Assembly: GCA_001599975.1 (NCBI GenBank)
Contig: BCIO01000006.1
Coordinates: 1,705,652 to 1,769,651, forward strand
Direction of reading: 5' to 3'
Length of the DNA: 64,000 nt
Origin: Cystobasidiopsis lactophilus
Taxonomy: Eukaryota; Basidiomycota; Agaricostilbomycetes; Agaricostilbales; Chionosphaeraceae
Shown: positions 42,777-56,239 of the stretch, in pieces
How positions within the stretch are numbered: position 1 is the stretch's first letter
Layout: each line of letters opens with the position of its first letter
Notes under the pieces: generated by a model
What the model was told of the DNA's origin: nothing
Databases searched by the model: none
The model's input: only the letters and a program-made list of their open reading frames with translations
Position numbers and translations under genes: made by a program

Positions 42777-44470
42777 ATGGCAAAGCGTCGTAGCAAGCCT
42801 CGCCCGCCCAAAGAGCCTGCAGCGAACGTAGGCTCAATGCGCACCCTGGCTTTTGGACTTCACTCAATGCTCCCTGCGCGCAGACTTCGAAATGGCACAA
42901 AGCCAAGACGCGTCCTTTGCGAGGCTGCTCTGCCACATTCACCAAGTCTTCGGTCCACCTTGTGCGGGGCGAATACAGAAGTCGCTCTTCAGACCGACGT
43001 TTCGCCGGCCTCGAGATCGATGACCTCGACCTACATTCCGAAGTCGAAGACGACTTGAAATCCCGCAAGCGCTCGACCAAGACTCTTTCGGTTGAAGAGA
43101 GATGGCGGCGCTGGGGCTGGGAGCCACGCAGACGTCGCTCTCCCAGTCCTCTGCCCTATCTTTATTGGTGCTACGCCGACAACCCAGTTCTCCGCCGCTT
43201 TCGAAAGGAGACACCACCGCCCACTTATCCCCTTCCTGCCTGGGCGACTGAGCGCCCTCGTGATTTGTGCTCGCCCGAACCACGCCCGCTCCCGCCGAAG
43301 GCTAAAGCATTCTTTGCGATGCTCGACTCGTCCGACGACTCGGACGCTGTCAACGATTCCGACACCCCTGCTTCTTCGGAAACGTCCAGCGATTCCGAAG
43401 AGACTAGCTCAGACTCCGATGCTGACCAACATTGGCCTGACGACCCACCTTCGGTCGAATCGCTCATGCTCCAATATCAAGAGGCGACGACGAAAGCGAA
43501 GGCGCAGCCCGAGACGGCTGTTCAAGAGGATGACGCAGTTGACGGGATGGCGCCAGATCCGACGTGGTACGGCAATTCGGCGTGGGAGGCAGACGAGGCA
43601 GCCGAGGCTGGTGGCGAGCAAACGGTGCCGCAGGAACCCGAGGCGGATAACGGCGCCTTCTCCTGGGCTCAATTCGGTCGGGACTTCAAGCTCACAGCCG
43701 ACTTTGCTGTCGACCTGCTGTTCCAGGGTTTGCCAGCGGTCGAGGTCGAGCGCTACGTCTTCCACCACCCGAACTTCAACGACGAGGAAGCGCTCAAGAT
43801 CGCCGCGGCCGTTGGCTTCTTCATCGAAACCAGCGACTACACACCGGACGAGGACTCCCTGATCATCGAGACCTTCGACGAAATGATCGACCTATACAAC
43901 ACGACCCGCCGCTACATGGCCGCTGAGCTCTACTTGCCGGGCTCTGTCTCCCGCTGCTCCTTTGCCATGGAGTCCTTTCAGAAGCTCATCGTCCAGCGCC
44001 TGAACGTTCGCACCTTGTCGTCCCTGCTCGACCGAACTCGAGAGCTCGTCCCTTGCGATGGCCGCATCGAGTTCGACTACCGCCTGCGCCGCGACGAAAC
44101 GAAGTACAACTTCTCAGAAGCGACGACGGCACCGCCCGAGCAGCAGGATCAAGAGATGTCAGAAGCCGATTCAGAGGCCGATTCACTTTCAGACACATCC
44201 GACGAGGATATGAACGAAGCGGTGGCGACGCTGGGGCAATTGCTGGATCCCGCCTTGGTGGCAGAGATTGTGGAACATGAGTCATTCAAGAAATGGGAGA
44301 ATCCCGCCTTGCACTGCCGCAACGAAGGTGCGAACGCGGGCCGGGGCGCGCCGATGGGCGAGCATCGTGGGATCGCTTGGGAGCACTTCGATTTTGCTGC
44401 CCTGGCTAAGAGTGTTGGCATGGAGGGGTTTTTCGACAAGAGGCCGGGCCGAGGGCACAGGGAGTATTGA
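42777..44470 (+). CDS. Acidic Myb-lobe protein related to the Reb1-like family (member F)
   Basis: Two exons: 42777-42827 (MAKRRSKPRPPKEPAAN) and, after a 56-base intron (GTAGGC...GCGCAG), 42884-44470, giving 545 residues. The basic N-terminus is followed by a Ser/Asp run ('SDDSDAVNDSDTPASSETSS') and other acidic tracts. At about residues 335-410, 'YTPDEDSLIIETFDEMIDLY', 'FQKLIVQRLNVRTLSSLLDR' and 'TRELV' follow the pattern of the first Myb-like lobe in A-E (aromatic-T-x-x-E-D, then L...L..R....L..R.R). The two standard Myb repeats are absent. This link is weaker than for E and rests on spacing and a few residues. Function not known; acidic composition would suit a nuclear or chromatin role. 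Confidence 0.62.
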
Positions 44471-44680
44471 GTGTAACTTAGCGCCTTTTGCCACCTCGGC
44501 GATTTCTTTGGATTCTTCCGACTGTGTAATCTTAATCACAAGACTTTCGTGGCTCTCGTACTCAGGGTTGACCAAGTGACACGACAGGTTGAGAGTGGGT
44601 AAACGACGAGGGCAAAAGCGAAGTTGCAATTAACAACAACACTTGGGATCTCTGATCTAAGAAGTGCGATGACAAAACTC

Positions 44681-46346
<1,666 letters not shown>

Positions 46347-47411
46347 GATTGCCTGCTGCTGTTAAGATGCTGCTGCTTAATACAGGCAGTCAACGACGCT
46401 GTTGCTCGACAACTGGTTGCGCACCTGAGAAATTTTCTGCAGATCGGCGACAGAGCTCAGAGGATCGCAGTTCTTGTGAAAGTTGGCGCAGATTGCCGCG
46501 CTTGCTTGCTGGGTTGGAGAGCGACTCCCAACTGCTGACCTTTTGCTGCCATGGTGGAGTGATTATTCGGAGCTCATTCGAGCAGTTGGCTTCGATGCGT
46601 CCAGATTCTGCTCTTTCTTCGAGACCTCTCAGCGACTGACAGCGAGCTCCTCTGGAGGAGACTGCAATTGTTTCTTTCTTTGCCTACGCAGCTTCGTGGT
46701 GATCATTACCGCTGATGACAAGGGCCCTCGGGCTCGAGCCTGCTGGGATCGCGTTCGGTGGCCATTGGACTTCGTCGCTCGCTCGGTTGTACCTGGCCCT
46801 TCGCCGACTTCAAGTCCTCCTTAGTTGTCTGCCCATGCGAGACGCACATTCTCATCAGAAACTTCTTGTTTCTCTTCTGTCTCGTTCTGACCTACATAGC
46901 CCTAATACCCTCGATCCTTTGGCTCCCTTCGTTTGCCTGGCGCTTCCCAATGTTCGAAGCGCCGGCCTTTGCAGACTCGTTGTCCATGAGCAGCATGCGT
47001 GAGCCATATCCTCACGCAAAGGCAACACTCAGCCGGACGTTCGGGCAGACCCTTTGTACTCCAACGCAGAGTGGCGGCGAGTGTGGCGCTGTTTGTCTTC
47101 CGTCCCCGGTGGAGTCCAGACCCAGGGTTGTTCCTGCGCAATCGTGTCCGAGACTCCCTAAGACATCCTCGGTCGCCTTTACACCCTACCAGCATCCTGC
47201 CCGAGGCTGATCTGTCCCGACCGATCCCTCTACAAGTCTATCATTCTCGTACCTGCCTTTGGCCGCCCTTCGAGTCGTTCACCCACCACGTCCGACAGAG
47301 GCTTTGACCTTTCCTCAACCTCTTGCTTCAGCGAAATCGCATATGTGAGCATCTTCATCGCAGGAGGCATGCCATGGTCTAGACCTCAACCAAATCCCAC
47401 GAGCAGCACCC
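46347..47411. other. Intergenic region, PRMT1 to hypothetical gene
   Basis: About 1.06 kb, divergent on the left. Open frames overlap on several strands but none has coding character or consistent splice signals. Nothing further is seen. Confidence 0.35.
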
Positions 47412-48017
47412 ATGGCCCCGTCTCAAGCAGTCCTCAAAGCATCCGTCGATGTAATCAACTATATCGCAAAGCATTTTAAAGGGCACCCTTACACGTTTGA
47501 GCTTCGCCTCGGCAAAAACTCGGTCGTCGAGTACGATGCCTCGCACCCACTGACCAGGAGCGCTGTACCTTCTTTTTCAGCCAATCGAACCTATGCGCTG
47601 GTAGCAAAGGAATCCAACGGCAGTGATGTCCTGGTCCATTCTTTCTCGTGCAGCGGCGAGACCTTGGATTTCGGACTGACAGCCTTCAAGGTCCAAGAGC
47701 CGCCGGTCCTTCTCACTGAAAGCAATCACTCGTTATCCTTTCCCTCTGCTGTTTCCCTCATGGTTATAGAGTTCGCCAAAACGGCCGGCTGCCACCATAT
47801 CTACTTCAACGCCAGTACCGAGTCTGGCCAGAAGCTTGGATGGCGTTTCTTTCGGGAATCAGCGCAGCAAGTACACGACGAGCTTGAGCTGATTGAAGGC
47901 GATGCATATGCATTGACAGCTCACGTAAATGAAGTACCGGCGTGGGAGCATCTTATGCAGGAACATACCGAGGCTCAGTACGCCAAGGCGTGGGGACAAT
48001 CTGGGCCAGGCTTCTAG
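47412..48017 (+). CDS. Hypothetical protein, 201 residues
   Basis: I do not recognise this protein. An uninterrupted frame from ATG 47412 to TAG 48017 begins MAPSQAVLKASVDVINYIAK. There is no signal peptide, no membrane segment and little low complexity. The composition is mixed and soluble, with two halves that both look like beta-rich segments ('YTFELRLGKNSVVEYD', 'LSFPSAVSLMVIEFAK'). The C-terminus is acidic-amphipathic ('HDELELIEGDAYALTAHV', 'EHTEAQYAKAW'). Normal codon character and intact length support a real gene, transcribed away from PRMT1 and in the same direction as the membrane protein downstream. Confidence 0.55.
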   Translation: MAPSQAVLKASVDVINYIAKHFKGHPYTFELRLGKNSVVEYDASHPLTRSAVPSFSANRTYALVAKESNGSDVLVHSFSCSGETLDFGLTAFKVQEPPVLLTESNHSLSFPSAVSLMVIEFAKTAGCHHIYFNASTESGQKLGWRFFRESAQQVHDELELIEGDAYALTAHVNEVPAWEHLMQEHTEAQYAKAWGQSGPGF

Positions 48018-48357
48018 AACCGCACTATTACTCTCCCCAAAGCCGCTGGCCGGCTTAAGGTATGACCGTCTCTGCCATTGTCGGTCGTGTACCAGCGCTC
48101 AACCGAGCCCACAGTTCTTATGCAATTCACCGAGCTTCCTATTGGAGCCGCCATTGATTCTTTTATCACTATCGCCATCTGTAACCACCTATCATCTCTG
48201 CATCTCTAGACCCTTGCATCGCGTTCCACTCTCACATAGAACTTGCGGCCACCAGCGGACTGTTGGCGACAGACCTGAGGCCATCACACACCTGTGAAAC
48301 TTGTCACTCTTTTTCGCCCTGATCTTTCTTCTTCCCACTCGACGAGCCTAGGTGCCG
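48018..48357. other. Short intergenic region
   Basis: About 340 pyrimidine-rich bases before the membrane-protein ATG. No other feature seen. Confidence 0.4.
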
Positions 48358-50700
48358 ATGGAACACCCTCCGCCTTCCGTGAGGGTCAGGCGGGCTCAGA
48401 CCGTGATCAGCCGAAGCCCGCCAGCCAATCCTCTACCGGCGATTGATCAAGCCGCCAGTAATGCATTGCCGCGCACTGGGCGTCCCCGGGCGCCGTCCAT
48501 TCAGCAGCGATTGAACCAGCAGTTCGAAGCTCAAGAAGCTGCTGCACGACCTCGCTCCAGGACCATCGCAGGGGCAGGCGCCAGGCCGCGGGCTTTCACG
48601 GTTGCTACTGCCGCCATCTCAGAGGAAGAGCCGGTCGACTTCCAAACCGCTCCTCCTTCGGCTACCACTTTGGACCCCTCTTCGACCAGGCTCACATCCG
48701 CCGTGCCCTCTCGCCAACTGTCCACAACGCAGACTTCGCCTGCCACCCCAGCGGCGCCGAACAAAGAATCGACTTTCCCTCCGGGCCAAGCGAATGCCGA
48801 CTTTCACCATGCTCAGCAAGTCGCCTTGCTGGACGTGGTCGACCCTCAAGTCAGCGCAGCTACCTACCTGACCAACATTTCCAACTCGATCGCTTTGCCT
48901 TACAACTTGCCTTGGATCTCCAAGAAGCCCATCCTCACCCCTTTTGAGCCGTTGGTGGATGTCTCGACCACCAGCATTGACTCGCCAGCGACTGCGGCCG
49001 AGACTTCGACTGAACCGCCGACCCCGGGTACGGAAGAGGAGATCCACTTTGACCATCAAGTCGAGCGCATCCAGCATGCCATGTCTACTAGCAAGAAGGA
49101 GTTTATCAAAAGGGCGTGGCAGGGTTATTTGGCGTTCGCGAAGACCCCCATGGGCGTCTTTTTTACGGTTGGTTCCCTTCCATCGCTAGGTTTCCGGCCT
49201 AGTCCTGAATCGCTGGTCAACAGATTTATGGCATACTGGTCGTTTTCTGGGGCGCTGCTCTAGTGTTGATTTTGATTCACGCCATTCCAATGTGGGTTCG
49301 CCAGAAAAAAAAACTGTCTTCTCCGTCTCATCTCCGGGCTCAGGCCATCGTCCTATCGGCGAGAGTAAGTGCTGGTTGCGATCTCGCTCTAACTTGTGCT
49401 TATGAACGGTGATAGTGTTTGGGTTGAGATATGTAAGTCTGGTGTGTTGCCAGGTGGAGCACTGCTCACAGCCCTCGCAGGCTCCCAAATTCTCAATGGA
49501 CTCTGTGGGTTGATGGCCCTTTTTCAAACTCTAGCCACAGTCTAACGAAGGCTCCCAGTCACTGTGACTGGTCTCGGCTTCTTTCCGTGGCGGGTCATCG
49601 ACACCTGGAATATGGTGCGGATCCTCTCTTACCTCGTCCGCTGAGATGTTCAAATGTTGGTTTGCACAGTCTATCATATACAGCTTGAAGCGTCGCACCA
49701 GAGAGCGCCGGATCAAGCGAGGTTTGAGCAAGTTGGCCGACGTGAACGACCTCCCGTTGCACGAGAAGACCACGGCCCCGCCCAGCGCCGCGACGACGCC
49801 CTCTGTCCTCAATACCCCTGCCACACCGTTCTCTCTAGATAATGCACTCAACGATTCGGTCGCACCTCTCGCTCTCAACGCAGAGCATGAAGAGGAGTAT
49901 GTGTTGACCGAGGAAGAGGAGAATCAGCTCTACAAGGCGACGGTCGCCTTCCAGAAGTCCCAGACTTGGTACCGACCTCACGAGACGTCCACCCACAAGG
50001 TCTGTTTTCGAACCTTTACACCAAAAACGACGATACTGATGCAGCTCCGGGCGCCCAGGCCTTCCCAATCAAGATTGCCCTCATAATCTGCCTGTTGATT
50101 GATGGCAACTCGATCTTTCAAATGTGCGTTCCCACGCTTTCAAATCACATTCTCTTGGGCTGAGATAGAAGACGGTCCATCGAGTCCAGGCTTCTCTGCG
50201 GTGAGCAATAGCCTTTCTTTCATTGGATCGTGGAATCTTTCAGCTAAGGAACGCGAGCTTGGTCTCCCAGTGGCCATGTGGGGTTGGAATTGGAGACGCC
50301 GTCCTGCGGTCAGTGCAGCTTTTCTTTCCACGCACCCGGATCTTTCCCGCCGGATTGGGGCCAGGGCGCCAAACCGGCGGACTCCGTGGTGATTCTGCTT
50401 TGGGGCGGGAATGCTGATCTGCTCCTCCTCCTCTCACAGTGGACTACAGGCACGTTTGACACTAAAAAGGTCACCATTGGGGGCATCGGGACTAATTGAT
50501 TGGGCGCAGGTTGTTTGATCCCCCTATCCTTCGGCTGTGGGATCGCCGCGGCTGTCATGATCTGGCAGTACGGCAAGAGGTGCAAGAAGCGCAGCGAGGT
50601 CGAGAAGGCGATTCAAGAGGCCGCCAAAGCTCGCCGCCACCCACACACTCCGCACTTGCCCCATTTCCTCCAGCACCACTCGGGCTCTCTTCCCGCATAG
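48358..50700 (+). CDS. Multi-pass integral membrane protein of a fungal DUF2985-like type
   Basis: The spliced gene starts at ATG 48358 (MEHPPPSVRVRRAQTVISRS). The first exon encodes a long disordered Ser/Thr/Pro region and then 'FIKRAWQGYLAFAKTPMGVF'. Membrane segments follow in later exons: 'IYGILVVFWGAALVLILIHA' (49224 on), 'GSQILNGLFTVTGLGFFPWR' around 49485-49590 (Trp-Arg motif at a membrane edge), 'FPIKIALIICLLIDGNSIFQ' (about 50061-50120) and 'IPLSFGCGIAAAVMIWQYGK' (50518 on), ending in a Lys-rich tail. The 'SQTWYRPHETSTHK' motif before the third TM and the overall order resemble fungal proteins annotated DUF2985, from memory and not checked. Function unknown. At least six introns; several edges are uncertain. 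Confidence 0.65.
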
Positions 50701-51042
50701 ACCTCATGTTGCGTTGTTTCTCGGTAAATTTAGGTTATGCCAGCTGTAATTTAGGGGGCCCAATGGACGGACCACCATGAGCCGAGCCATTTCACGCGAT
50801 CTTGAACGCGAGAGCGAGACTTCTCTCGTGGAACGAATCGCCCGCCGCTGTCTGTGCATCTGAGTCTGTGTCTGTGCATGTATGTTGTGCTTCTGTGCCT
50901 GCTTGTAGCTGCTGTCTCTTGTACCCGGTATACCACGACGTCGTAGTCGAACGAGCGGGCGAAGAAAAGGGAAGCGACCTGTGCGTTCGCCTTTTGTGTG
51001 TTGAGCTTTTGATTGCTCGTCACTGACAGGCCTTCCTTGCAG
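50701..51042 (+). other. Leader of the HSF-type gene with likely 5'UTR intron
   Basis: CCTTCCTTGCAG ends immediately before the ATG at 51043 and looks like a 3' splice site, so an intron probably lies in the untranslated leader (candidate donor GTGCGT at 50981). Upstream ATGs at 50763 and 50777 open only very short frames. Confidence 0.45.
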
Positions 51043-52690
51043 ATGGACGTCGAAGCAGAACACCACTTCGGCATGGCAGCAGCCCAGTACGCCAACTTCG
51101 CTCCGCCCCCGACCACCGTCAGCGGCCAGCAGTTCGTCAATCCCACCGACCTCTTCCCCGGCTCCACGTCCATCGCCGACGAGGTCAAGCGCCTCAATGC
51201 TGCCTACCCGACGCCGCCCATGTCCCAAGGCGCCTTCCAGGACCCGCCAGGCAGCTCGTCCGCGTCCACCAGCTTCTATGCGCCTTACGCCCAGCGTCAT
51301 CGGCCCCAGCGCTCGCGGAGCTCCAACGACGTCCACACCGTCGCCGCCGCCGCCCGCTTCCAGGCCGCCAGAGCCCAAGGCCTGCCCCTGCTCATCAACC
51401 CGCCAGACATCTCGATGTTCCACCAGCCGGACTACAAGCCCTTTCAGCCGGTCCACAAGCCCATTGGCAACGTCGGCGCCTTTGTCTACAAGCTCTACAA
51501 GTGCGTTCCCAGCTCTCTGTCTTAGCACTGATCAATGCTAACGATGCGACGCGGCGCACAGCATGCTGGAGGATCCAGAGCACCAGCATTTGATCTGCTA
51601 CTCGGCGTCCGGCGACAGCTTTGTTGTCTCCAACGCGCAGGCCTTCGGTCGCGAGGTGCTCGCTAAGCACTTCAAGCACAGGTTCGTTGACTTTCGCTTT
51701 CTTGTTCGTTGGGAATGGTTGGTTGAATTCTGCGAACAGCAACTTCTCGTCCTTCGTGCGCCAGTGCAACATGTTCGTGGTTTCCCTCACTCTTGCTCAT
51801 TCTTTGTCGAGCTTATGCGAGATTCTGGAACAGGTACGGCTTTCACAAGGTCAACAAGACGCCTCGAGGCCAGAAGACTTCGCCAGAAGGCCAGGTGTGG
51901 GAGTTCACGCACCCCAACTTCCACCGCAACCGCCCGGACCTGCTGGAGACCATCAAGCGCAGGACAGCCGAGAACGAGGCTTTGGGCTCCGGTCAGCCGT
52001 TGAACACGACGGCGTCCTCGGCCTCGAGCGTGGCTGCTTCCATGTCCCCCTTGTCGAGCCCACCACCTTCAGCTGCGGCCCGCCTACCTTCGCCCCCTCC
52101 CCCAATCACCACCCAGCATATGCACTACTACACGCCTCCTTCATCTGGCAACAGCTTGAATAACCAGGACCGCGTCGGCCAGGAGCCGCAGCCTCATCAG
52201 CACCAGCCCCAGCCACGGACCCCTTATGAAGAGACCTACGAGGACCAGCAGATCCACCTCCACCACCTGGTCGCCTCCCTGCAGCGCAGCAACTACGCCA
52301 TGCAGTACGCCATCACCGACTACGTCCGCATCCAGGACGCTTTGGTCGAGCTGACGTGCAACCTCTATGGCGCGCTCCAGCAGGCCCACGGTGGCTCTTG
52401 TGGGTTTCCTCACTTTGCTCTAGACACCACCCATGGCTAAGCAAGCTCTGCGTCGTTGGCTACTCACAGTGTCCTTCCCCATACCTCAAATCATGCTGCA
52501 GCGCTTCCACCAGCGCGGCCCACAATCTATGGTGTCCACCAGCCCGACCTACTCCACTCGTGGCGCTCTGGAGCGTCAACAGCGCCAATACGCACACCCG
52601 ACTGCCATCAATACCGCTTTGCCGCCTTCGCCGATGACCCCTCTTCACTTTACCCCCCACCACGGCCATCCTGCTGAGCAGGACTCTTGA
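51043..52690 (+). CDS. HSF-type DNA-binding transcription factor
   Basis: A nuclear regulator with a winged-helix heat-shock-factor domain. It starts at MDVEAEHHFGMAAAQYANFA (51043). Exons 51043-51500, 51562-51681, 51740-51772 and 51834 onward join in phase. The domain runs from about residue 140: 'GAFVYKLYNMLEDPEHQHLI', 'FGREVLAKHFKHSNFSSFVR', 'QCNMYGFHKVNKT' (recognition helix and wing) and 'VWEFTHPNFHRNRPDLLETI'. The short 'F-VRQCNMYGFHKVNK' exon uses a GTTCGT donor inside the Met codon. After the domain come Pro/Ser/Gln-rich sequence and a helical stretch (LHHLVASLQRSNYAMQ), with a last exon ending GHPAEQDS. Could be Hsf1, Sfl1 or a mating-type-independent paralogue; domain context alone does not decide. 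Confidence 0.85.
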
Positions 52691-53108
52691 TTCCTTCATC
52701 ATCAATACCACTTCTTCTTTCTCAGACCCACCAAAAAAGTCAAATACCCAGCGTCTTGTGGTTCTCTCTTCACGCCGACATCATCGCCCACCCCGGTCAT
52801 TTTCAAAAGAGCGCATTTTTCATTTTCCCCATTCTGTTCCCTTTCAGTCACGCACTCTCAAGGTCCACGAAGCACAAAGGCTTGTTGTACTAATTGTGGA
52901 TAGCACGCGCGGGGATGGGTTTGATACTTGTCGAATACTCAAAATGTTTCTCGTTGACCTTTCATTGAGTCTGATGTGTGATGAGCTGAGGAGCTGAGCA
53001 GAGTTGTTGCAGATCGTATTGTAAGGAGCGTCGATTTGTCGTGAGTTGAAAAGCGGGCTAGCATACATGAACAAGTCTCCAAAGTCCGTCCCTCGCCACC
53101 ACCGAAGC
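52691..53108. other. Convergent 3' region, HSF-type gene and gene C
   Basis: About 420 bases containing two gene ends. The 3' flank shared by A, B and D is not recognisable after gene C. No gene seen. Confidence 0.4.
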
Positions 53109-55449
53109 TCAAGGCAAGATCTCCACCACTTCTGAGATGCTGACGCGCTTCTTCCTCTTCTTCTTGTAGGCCACCGGGTAGACCTGCGGGTGCTGCTGCC
53201 ACTGGGGCTTTGGCGCTTGGACCGTGCACAGCCACTCCGGCTCGCTGCCTTCCGACTCCTCCTCGAGCTCGATGTCTTCGGGCCGCAGATGCACCAGCTT
53301 CTTCTTCTTTTGCTTGATTGGCTCCTCTTGCACGTCGTTGGTCGCCGGCATGGTCGAGATGAAGGGCTCTTCGGTGGCGACTCGCTTTCGCTTCTTCTTC
53401 TTGCGCTTGACCGGCTCCTCCTGCGACTTGACTTCACCGGCCGCGTCTTCGTCGTTCTCTGGCACTTCCACCAGCTCCAGACGTTGCTTGCGCTTCTTCT
53501 TCCTCTTCCTCTTGGCCGGTGGCTCCTCGACGTCCTCGACTTTGGGCTTGACGTCCTCGATCTCGGCACCGACCTCGCCAGAACGGTCCTTCTCGGTGCG
53601 ATTGCGATGCTGCACGTCGTTGGTCGCCGGCATGGTGGAGACGGAGGGCTCTGCGGTGGCGGCTCGCTTTCGCTTCTTCTTCTTGCGCTTGACCGGCTCC
53701 TCCTGCGACTTAACCTCAACGGCCTCGTCCTCGTCCTTCACTGGCGCTTCCACCAGCTCCAGACGTTGCTTGCGCTGCTCCTTCTTCTTCTTGGCCGGTG
53801 GCTCCTCGACGTCCTCGACCTTGGGCTTGGCGTCCTCGATCTCGGGCGCGACCTCGCCAGAACGGTCCTTCTCGGCGCGCTTGCGATGCTTCTTCTTGCG
53901 CTTCTTCCTGGGAGCCTCCTCTTCCTCGGTCTTGACGGACGCTTCCTCTTCCGCAGTAGCACGCTCTTCCGCCACCTCTTCCGGCGTGCGCCTCTTGACC
54001 TTCTTCTTGCGCGGCTGCTCTACGTCGTCGTCCGATGGGTCGCCAATGGTGATGTTGCAAAGAGCCTCAGCCTCGGCGAGTTCTTCGGCTTCTTCGAGGT
54101 CGCGCAGCTCCTCTTCGGCTTTGGCGAGGTAGTAGGCGATCGCTTCTCGGAAGGTACCGACTGGGTTGACATCGCGAAGGAATCTTTGCTCGCGCTTGAG
54201 CCAAAAGTCTCGAATTTGTGGTACGCTGAAGAGCGTGAAGTTCAGGTCTTCGCGCAGGGTTGCCCAGTGAATGGCCGAGGTGTCCTCAAAGTCCTGAATG
54301 CTGACATGATCTCTTAGTGTCATCGGAAGGGAGCGATGATGCCAAAGGCCTACTGCCGAAACAAGGTCACGCAGCGAGAGGGGTTCCAATGATTAGCCCG
54401 ATTTCTCGCCGGGTCCTGGACTTGAGTCTGGTCGCGCTGGTGTCGACGCCTTCCCACACTTTCAATTGACGTCACAATGTGCAACATGAAGCTTACCAAT
54501 GGCTCTCGCATTGAGAGGCCGTCCGCCCGACAGCTGAACCGACAAACGCCCAAAACGCGCCGGGAGGCGGATGCTTTCGGGCCGAGAGGACAGTTTGGCG
54601 CAAGAGTTCATCTTCATCAGGAGTCCACCTGCCAGATCGATGGGGCATACGTAGGTCTCGGGTACTGATGAAATGATCGTGCAGGCTGGATCTTGAGCGC
54701 TGCATGAAAGGCTGCATTTTCGTCCATTTTGGCCCCATCTCGGCGAAGAGCTTGTCGAAAAGGAGCACTTCATCGGCAGTGAGAGGACCTTTGACATGAT
54801 AAAACGGATTCAAGACTTTGGACGCCCGGCTCTTGATTGTCAACAAGGGGCGACGATCGAGTGCGTGAAGCCATGCCTCCAGTAAATCGATGTAAGGCTC
54901 GGGGCGATTGAACACCTGCGAATTGTCGAAGAACATATCGACGAGGGAATGCCGGTCCATCTTGTGCAACTTCGCGATTGCGGTCACGACGACTTCAATG
55001 GCTCTTGACTCGGTCTTGGACCACTTCTCCCATTTTACTTGAAAGGAAAGTTTCCCTTCAGTGTAGATGGCAGCTGCTTTTACTTTGGTGAGGCGTAGGT
55101 CACAAAGGAGTTTCTTTTCGAAAGGCAAGAGTTGGGAGAAGCGTGAAGTTTCGGTGAGAGTAAGCAGACTGAAATTGTCGAGGTCGAGCGGGAACGTTGA
55201 GGCAGCCGGCTTGCTGACAGCTTCATCATCCGAGCTGGACTCGCTCTCCTCCGACGTCTCGTCCTTCAGGTCGAAATGGGGAATGGGCCTCGGCAGCTTT
55301 CCTTTCGAAGGATGGGGAGTGGGACGTCGTTTGATTGCTGGGCCATCATCAGAGTCGGACTCGCTGTCGCTTGGGGTCTCTTCTTTGAGCTTGGGATGAG
55401 GAGTGGGTCGCCGCTTGGAAGTTGAGGATCCTTGGGCGTCTCGAGGCAT
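53109..55449 (-). CDS. Reb1/TTF1-like Myb-domain protein (member C), expanded tail
   Basis: Three exons on the minus strand: 55449-54497, 54449-54354 and 54300-53109, giving about 746 residues. It starts MPRDAQGSSTSKRRPTPHPK, like gene B. The 'FFSGPQVITK' block is missing and is replaced by two Ser/Asp-rich repeats ('SDSESDSDDGPAIKRRPTPH', 'SEESESSSDDEAVSKP'). The Myb-like parts are intact: 'KWEKWSKTESRAIEV', 'LDRRPLLTIKSRA', 'FAEMGPKWTKMQPFMQRS' and 'SGRWTPDEDELLRQT..VGRTASQCESHW'. The conserved C-terminal domain ('FEDTSAIHW', 'AYYLAKAEEELRDLEEA') leads to a very long Lys/Glu tail containing a 94-residue tandem duplication, which explains the extra length. The frame is open upstream to 55776, so an earlier start is possible. 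Confidence 0.74.
53331..53894 (-). repeat. Tandem 282-base duplication inside gene C
   Basis: The unit 53331-53612 repeats as 53613-53894 (CACGTCGTTGGTCGCCGGCA begins both). The period is 94 codons, so the frame is kept. Encoded landmarks in each copy: STMPATNDVQ, EKDRSGEV, KPKVEDVEEPPAK, RKQRLELVE and EVKSQEEPVKRKKKKRKR. Differences are scattered, so it is not brand new. Confidence 0.85.
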
Positions 55450-56239
55450 TTGCGGCGGCGGACGAGGAGGCTGCTCGGGCTTCTGCGCTCTGCGGCCCGA
55501 TGGTGGTCGCCAGGAAGAGTGAGAGACGACAGCAAAGGCTTCACCAAGCGAGTTTAGGACAGATGCAAGCCACTGCGAAAAAGGTCTGAGCGACCCTCGA
55601 AACACACCTCTCGGATGAGCTTGCCCGTGGCCACACTGGCCGACTGCTCTTGGCCCAGTCGCTGCCGCTGTCTTCGCTTGCTCCTGGCCGCGTCCAAGTA
55701 GCAGCGAGTCGTGGAGACAGGGCAAGAGACGAGCTCGGCAAGAAAAGTCACGCCTGTACGTCTGAGCACGGACCACCTTCGAACTCGAGTTGCTATTGGT
55801 GCGCCTGGGCAGCTAGACTGTAGTGATTTGGCCGATCTCTCAGAGAATTCGGCAGCGCGCAGGAATGGTGGATTTGGATCGGATTCGCAACAGATTCGAA
55901 GTGTGCCCAATCGTGCGTCCGCTAGAGCGACTTTCAGAACTCTGGCTCGGTCGATTGACTGCTGGAGCTAAACTTTCAACGGAATGCGACGCAGAACAGA
56001 GCAAACGATGACGACAATGCGACTAGGTCGGCGTTCGTCTCCAAAGTCGAACCTCACGGTGGCGTCATCCAGCTTTCAGGTTTGCCACTTGCTGCTTTCA
56101 CTGCAGCCAAGAGCTTGATGGTATCACTGTCTGTGAGAGGGCAATGCAAGGAGAAAGGGTCGCATTCAAAAGTTTTGCTCTAAAACCCGTACGCCTCTGC
56201 AGCTTGGCACCAAACAAAGCGCCCGCGCCCCCAAGTCCC
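55450..56239. other. D-C intergenic region with conserved upstream frame
   Basis: Counterpart of the A-B intergenic region, inverted. The minus strand at about 55610-55755 reads 'VTFLAELVSCPVSTTR' to 'TGKLIRE', then GTGTGT, which could be a donor. The 3' flank shared with A and B lies next to gene D. Confidence 0.45.

Noticed and set aside
47000-47300. Several overlapping open frames between PRMT1 and the hypothetical gene
   Set aside because: Frames overlap on both strands, lack consistent splice signals and show no motif.
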